Part shown: piece after piece, positions 62,037 through 64,000 of the stretch
Position numbering within the stretch: position 1 is the stretch's first letter
How the letters are laid out: the number at the start of each line of letters is the position of its first letter
Origin: Stutzerimonas stutzeri
GTDB taxonomy: Bacteria; Pseudomonadota; Gammaproteobacteria; Pseudomonadales; Pseudomonadaceae
Direction: 5' to 3'
DNA length: 64,000 bases
Assembly (NCBI RefSeq): GCF_018138085.1
Contig: NZ_CP073105.1
Location: forward strand, 3,224,001 to 3,288,000
Position numbers and translations under genes: made by a program
The notes under the pieces: model-generated
The model's input: the letters and a program-made list of their open reading frames with translations, nothing else
Databases searched by the model: none
Told to the model about the DNA's origin: nothing

Positions 62037-63056
62037 CTAGATGATGTTCGGCTCGATCTCGAGCTGCACGCCAAACTGCTCGGCGACATCTGCCTGGATG
62101 TCTTCGGCGAGCTGCAGGATCTGCCGACCGGTGGCCTGGCCGTAGTTGACGAGCACCAGCGCCTGTAGCCGATGCACACCCACATCGCCACGACGGTAAC
62201 CCTTCCAGCCCGCCCGCTCGATCAGCCAGCCGGCGGCGAGCTTGACCTGCCCGTCATCTTGCGCAAATGCCACTAGATCCGCGAAGCGTTGCCTCAAGCC
62301 ATCGGCCAGGGCTGCCGAGACCAGGGGGTTTTTGAAAAAGCTACCGGCATTGCCCAGCTGTCGAGGATCGGGGAGTTTTTCGCTGCGTATGGCACAGACG
62401 GCGCGACTCACGTCCATCGGCGTGGGTGATTGGATGGCATGCTGAACAAGCCACTGACGAAGTGGCCCGTATTCGAGCTTGAGGTTCACGGTGCGTTGCA
62501 GGGCGAAGCGAACCCGCAGAATGATGTAGCGCCCGGCCTGCCGCTTGAACAGACTGTCCCGGTATCCAAACTGGCATGCCTGCAGATCGAACTCCACGAG
62601 CCGCCCTGTTTGCCGGTCCAGCGCAGTCAGCCCGGCAAAAACGTCTTTTATTTCGACACCGTATGCACCAACGTTCTGGATTGGCGCGGCGCCTACGGTC
62701 CCCGGAATCAGACTCAGGTTTTCCAACCCGCACAGCCCCAGCCCCAGACTGTGCAATACGAACGGATGCCAGGGCTCACCGGCCTCCGCTTCGATGACGA
62801 CACGCTCACCGTCATCCTCGATCACACGAATGCCTCGGCTGGCCATGCGCAGCACCAACGCATTCACATTCGCCGTGAGCACCAGATTGCTGCCACCGCC
62901 GAGTATCAACAGCGGCACACCGATACGCTGCGCCTGGGCTAGCGCTTCGCCGATCTGCTGATCGTCATGCGCCTCGGCGAAATAGACACTACTGGCCTCG
63001 ACGCCGAAGGTGTTGAATTTCCGGAGCGAGCGGTTCTGCTCGATGATCAGACTCAC
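62037..63056 (-). CDS. murB: UDP-N-acetylmuramate dehydrogenase MurB
   Basis: A 339-residue flavoenzyme that reduces UDP-GlcNAc-enolpyruvate to UDP-MurNAc, the second committed step of peptidoglycan synthesis. FAD-binding segments are LRKFNTFGVEASSVYFAEAH, ILGGGSNLVLTANVNAL and LSLIPGTVGAAPIQNVGAYG; LGNAGSFFKNPLV and WLIERAGWKGYR come later with the active-site Ser. The start is GTG, overlapping the phosphatase stop codon in a GTGA junction. It is the type I enzyme of gammaproteobacteria. Confidence 0.95.
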   Translation of the reverse strand: MSLIIEQNRSLRKFNTFGVEASSVYFAEAHDDQQIGEALAQAQRIGVPLLILGGGSNLVLTANVNALVLRMASRGIRVIEDDGERVVIEAEAGEPWHPFVLHSLGLGLCGLENLSLIPGTVGAAPIQNVGAYGVEIKDVFAGLTALDRQTGRLVEFDLQACQFGYRDSLFKRQAGRYIILRVRFALQRTVNLKLEYGPLRQWLVQHAIQSPTPMDVSRAVCAIRSEKLPDPRQLGNAGSFFKNPLVSAALADGLRQRFADLVAFAQDDGQVKLAAGWLIERAGWKGYRRGDVGVHRLQALVLVNYGQATGRQILQLAEDIQADVAEQFGVQLEIEPNII

Positions 63057-63517
63057 AGGCGCTTCCTGAGCTCGTCGAGCAAAGCCATCGACGCATGCTC
63101 CACCAGATCGAGCACATGCTCGAAGCCCTCGTCCCCACAATAGTAAGGATCAGGTACCGTTCCCTTTCCCAGGCGGTATCGGCGCAGAAAAAGATCAAGT
63201 TCAGCGCATGAGTCCGACGGGCACAGCGCCTGCAAACGCTCCAGGTTGTCGTGATCCATCGCGAGGATGAGATCGAAGCGCTTGAAGTCGTCGACAACCA
63301 CTTGGCGCGCCCTAAGCTCACTGAGATCGTAACCTCGCTGGGCAGCTGCCTGGCATGCGCGCGCATCCGCCTGCTTGCCGACATGCCAGCCACCGGTTCC
63401 GGCTGAGTCGATGGTGATACGACTATCCAGCCCGGCATCCTGCACGCACTTGCGAAACACAGCCTCGGCGGTCGGCGAACGGCATATGTTGCCCATGCAG
63501 ACGAATAGAATCCTCAC
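63053..63517 (-). CDS. Low-molecular-weight protein tyrosine phosphatase
   Basis: A 154-residue phosphatase with the P-loop signature VCMGNICRSP at residues 6-15 (nucleophile Cys7, Arg13) and the general acid Asp in TVPDPYYCGDEG. Substrate is unknown; Pseudomonas carries it with kdsB and murB. The start is GTG at 63517, matching the family N-terminus VRILFVCMGNICRSP, with GGAG nine bases upstream. It couples to murB through a GTGA overlap. Confidence 0.92.
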   Translation of the reverse strand: MRILFVCMGNICRSPTAEAVFRKCVQDAGLDSRITIDSAGTGGWHVGKQADARACQAAAQRGYDLSELRARQVVVDDFKRFDLILAMDHDNLERLQALCPSDSCAELDLFLRRYRLGKGTVPDPYYCGDEGFEHVLDLVEHASMALLDELRKRL

Positions 63518-63519
63518 GC

Positions 63520-64000
63520 TCAGGCTCCGAGCAACTTGCGGACGCGCTCGAGATCCTCGGCGGTATCGACTCCGGCGGGCGGCGCCTCGACTGCCTCGGC
63601 AACGTGTATGCGCTTGCCGTGCCAGAGCGCCCGCAACTGCTCGAGGCACTCGGTGTTTTCCAGCCAGCAGGGGCCCCAGGACACGAAGTCGGCAAGAAAC
63701 CCCGCCCGGTAGGCATAAATGCCGATATGCCGACGGTATGGAACGCCTGATGGCAGCACGTCACGACCAAGCGAGAACTCATCCCGCGCCCAGGGTAGCG
63801 GCGCCCGGCTGAACGTTAGCGCCAAGCCATTGATATCGCTCAGCACCTTCACCACGTTCGGATTGAATAGCGCCCGGGGATCGTCGATCGGTTCGGCGAG
63901 CGTGGCGATTGCCGCCTCTGGGTGGGCCGCCAGATTGCGCGCCACCTGATCGATCACCGCAGGCGGGATCAACGGCTCGTCGCCTTGCACGTTGACCACT
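63520..64000 (-). CDS. kdsB: 3-deoxy-manno-octulosonate cytidylyltransferase KdsB, N-terminus outside window
   Basis: The C-terminal 159 residues of KdsB are present. It activates KDO as CMP-KDO for lipopolysaccharide core synthesis. Recognisable parts are [13 protein letters not shown] at the window edge with the metal-binding Asp, then [14 protein letters not shown], the conserved [20 protein letters not shown] and [20 protein letters not shown]. The gene runs off the right edge. The phosphatase gene begins right at its stop codon, so kdsB, the phosphatase and murB are one operon. Confidence 0.95.
   Translation of the reverse strand, partial: VVNVQGDEPLIPPAVIDQVARNLAAHPEAAIATLAEPIDDPRALFNPNVVKVLSDINGLALTFSRAPLPWARDEFSLGRDVLPSGVPYRRHIGIYAYRAGFLADFVSWGPCWLENTECLEQLRALWHGKRIHVAEAVEAPPAGVDTAEDLERVRKLLGA

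Overview
The window is about 64 kb of GC-rich gammaproteobacterial chromosome. It looks like a Pseudomonas of the P. stutzeri (Stutzerimonas) type. The evidence is OprL-, OprD-, TolA- and RNase E-type proteins close to those I remember from P. aeruginosa, and gene order matching three separate P. aeruginosa neighbourhoods. The species call is inference. Nearly all of it is conserved core genome. I see no phage, insertion sequence, CRISPR array, toxin-antitoxin pair or defence island.

Region 1 (1-12.8 kb, almost all minus strand): the N-terminal part of a CoA-transferase, tRNA-Lys, queC-queE (queuosine precursor), the Tol-Pal envelope system with ybgC and cpoB, ruvCAB (Holliday junction processing), the YebC regulator and aspS. 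Region 2 (13-30.3 kb): a Dps protein, a membrane-anchored cold-shock-domain protein, slyX and a HIT protein, an OprD porin, proS, a lipoprotein and lytic transglycosylase pair, a TlpA-like lipoprotein, a YihY membrane protein, arsC-wrbA-DUF2069, hda with an AI-2E-type exporter, a DUF2066 protein, purMN and two envelope proteins.

Region 3 (30.3-39.1 kb): lysine and diaminopimelate genes (dapC, dapD, dapE) mixed with sulfur and redox genes (a CGHC thioredoxin, a YffB-type ArsC protein, csdA-csdE, tcdA), and rlmA. CsdA, CsdE and TcdA belong together in making cyclic t6A in tRNA. Region 4 (39.2-45.2 kb): DUF1285 and DUF4823 proteins, a TetR regulator divergent from a class V aminotransferase, a probable small RNA resembling RgsA, an amino acid permease and tatD.

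Region 5 (45.2-64 kb): pilZ-holB-tmk-mltG-pabC-fabF, acpP, fabG-fabD-plsX-rpmF-yceD (fatty acid synthesis), then maf, sppA, a HAD phosphatase, rluC, rne, murB, a low-molecular-weight phosphatase and the C-terminal part of kdsB. Start and stop codons overlap along much of this region, with a run of GTGA junctions.

The most interesting observations concern RNA. The unannotated small RNA at about 42.7 kb carries a stretch complementary to the Shine-Dalgarno region of acpP in the same window. The yceD-rpmF-plsX-fab promoter would give an almost leaderless mRNA. The RNase E gene appears to have a leader of almost 490 nt. No wholly new multi-gene system was found.
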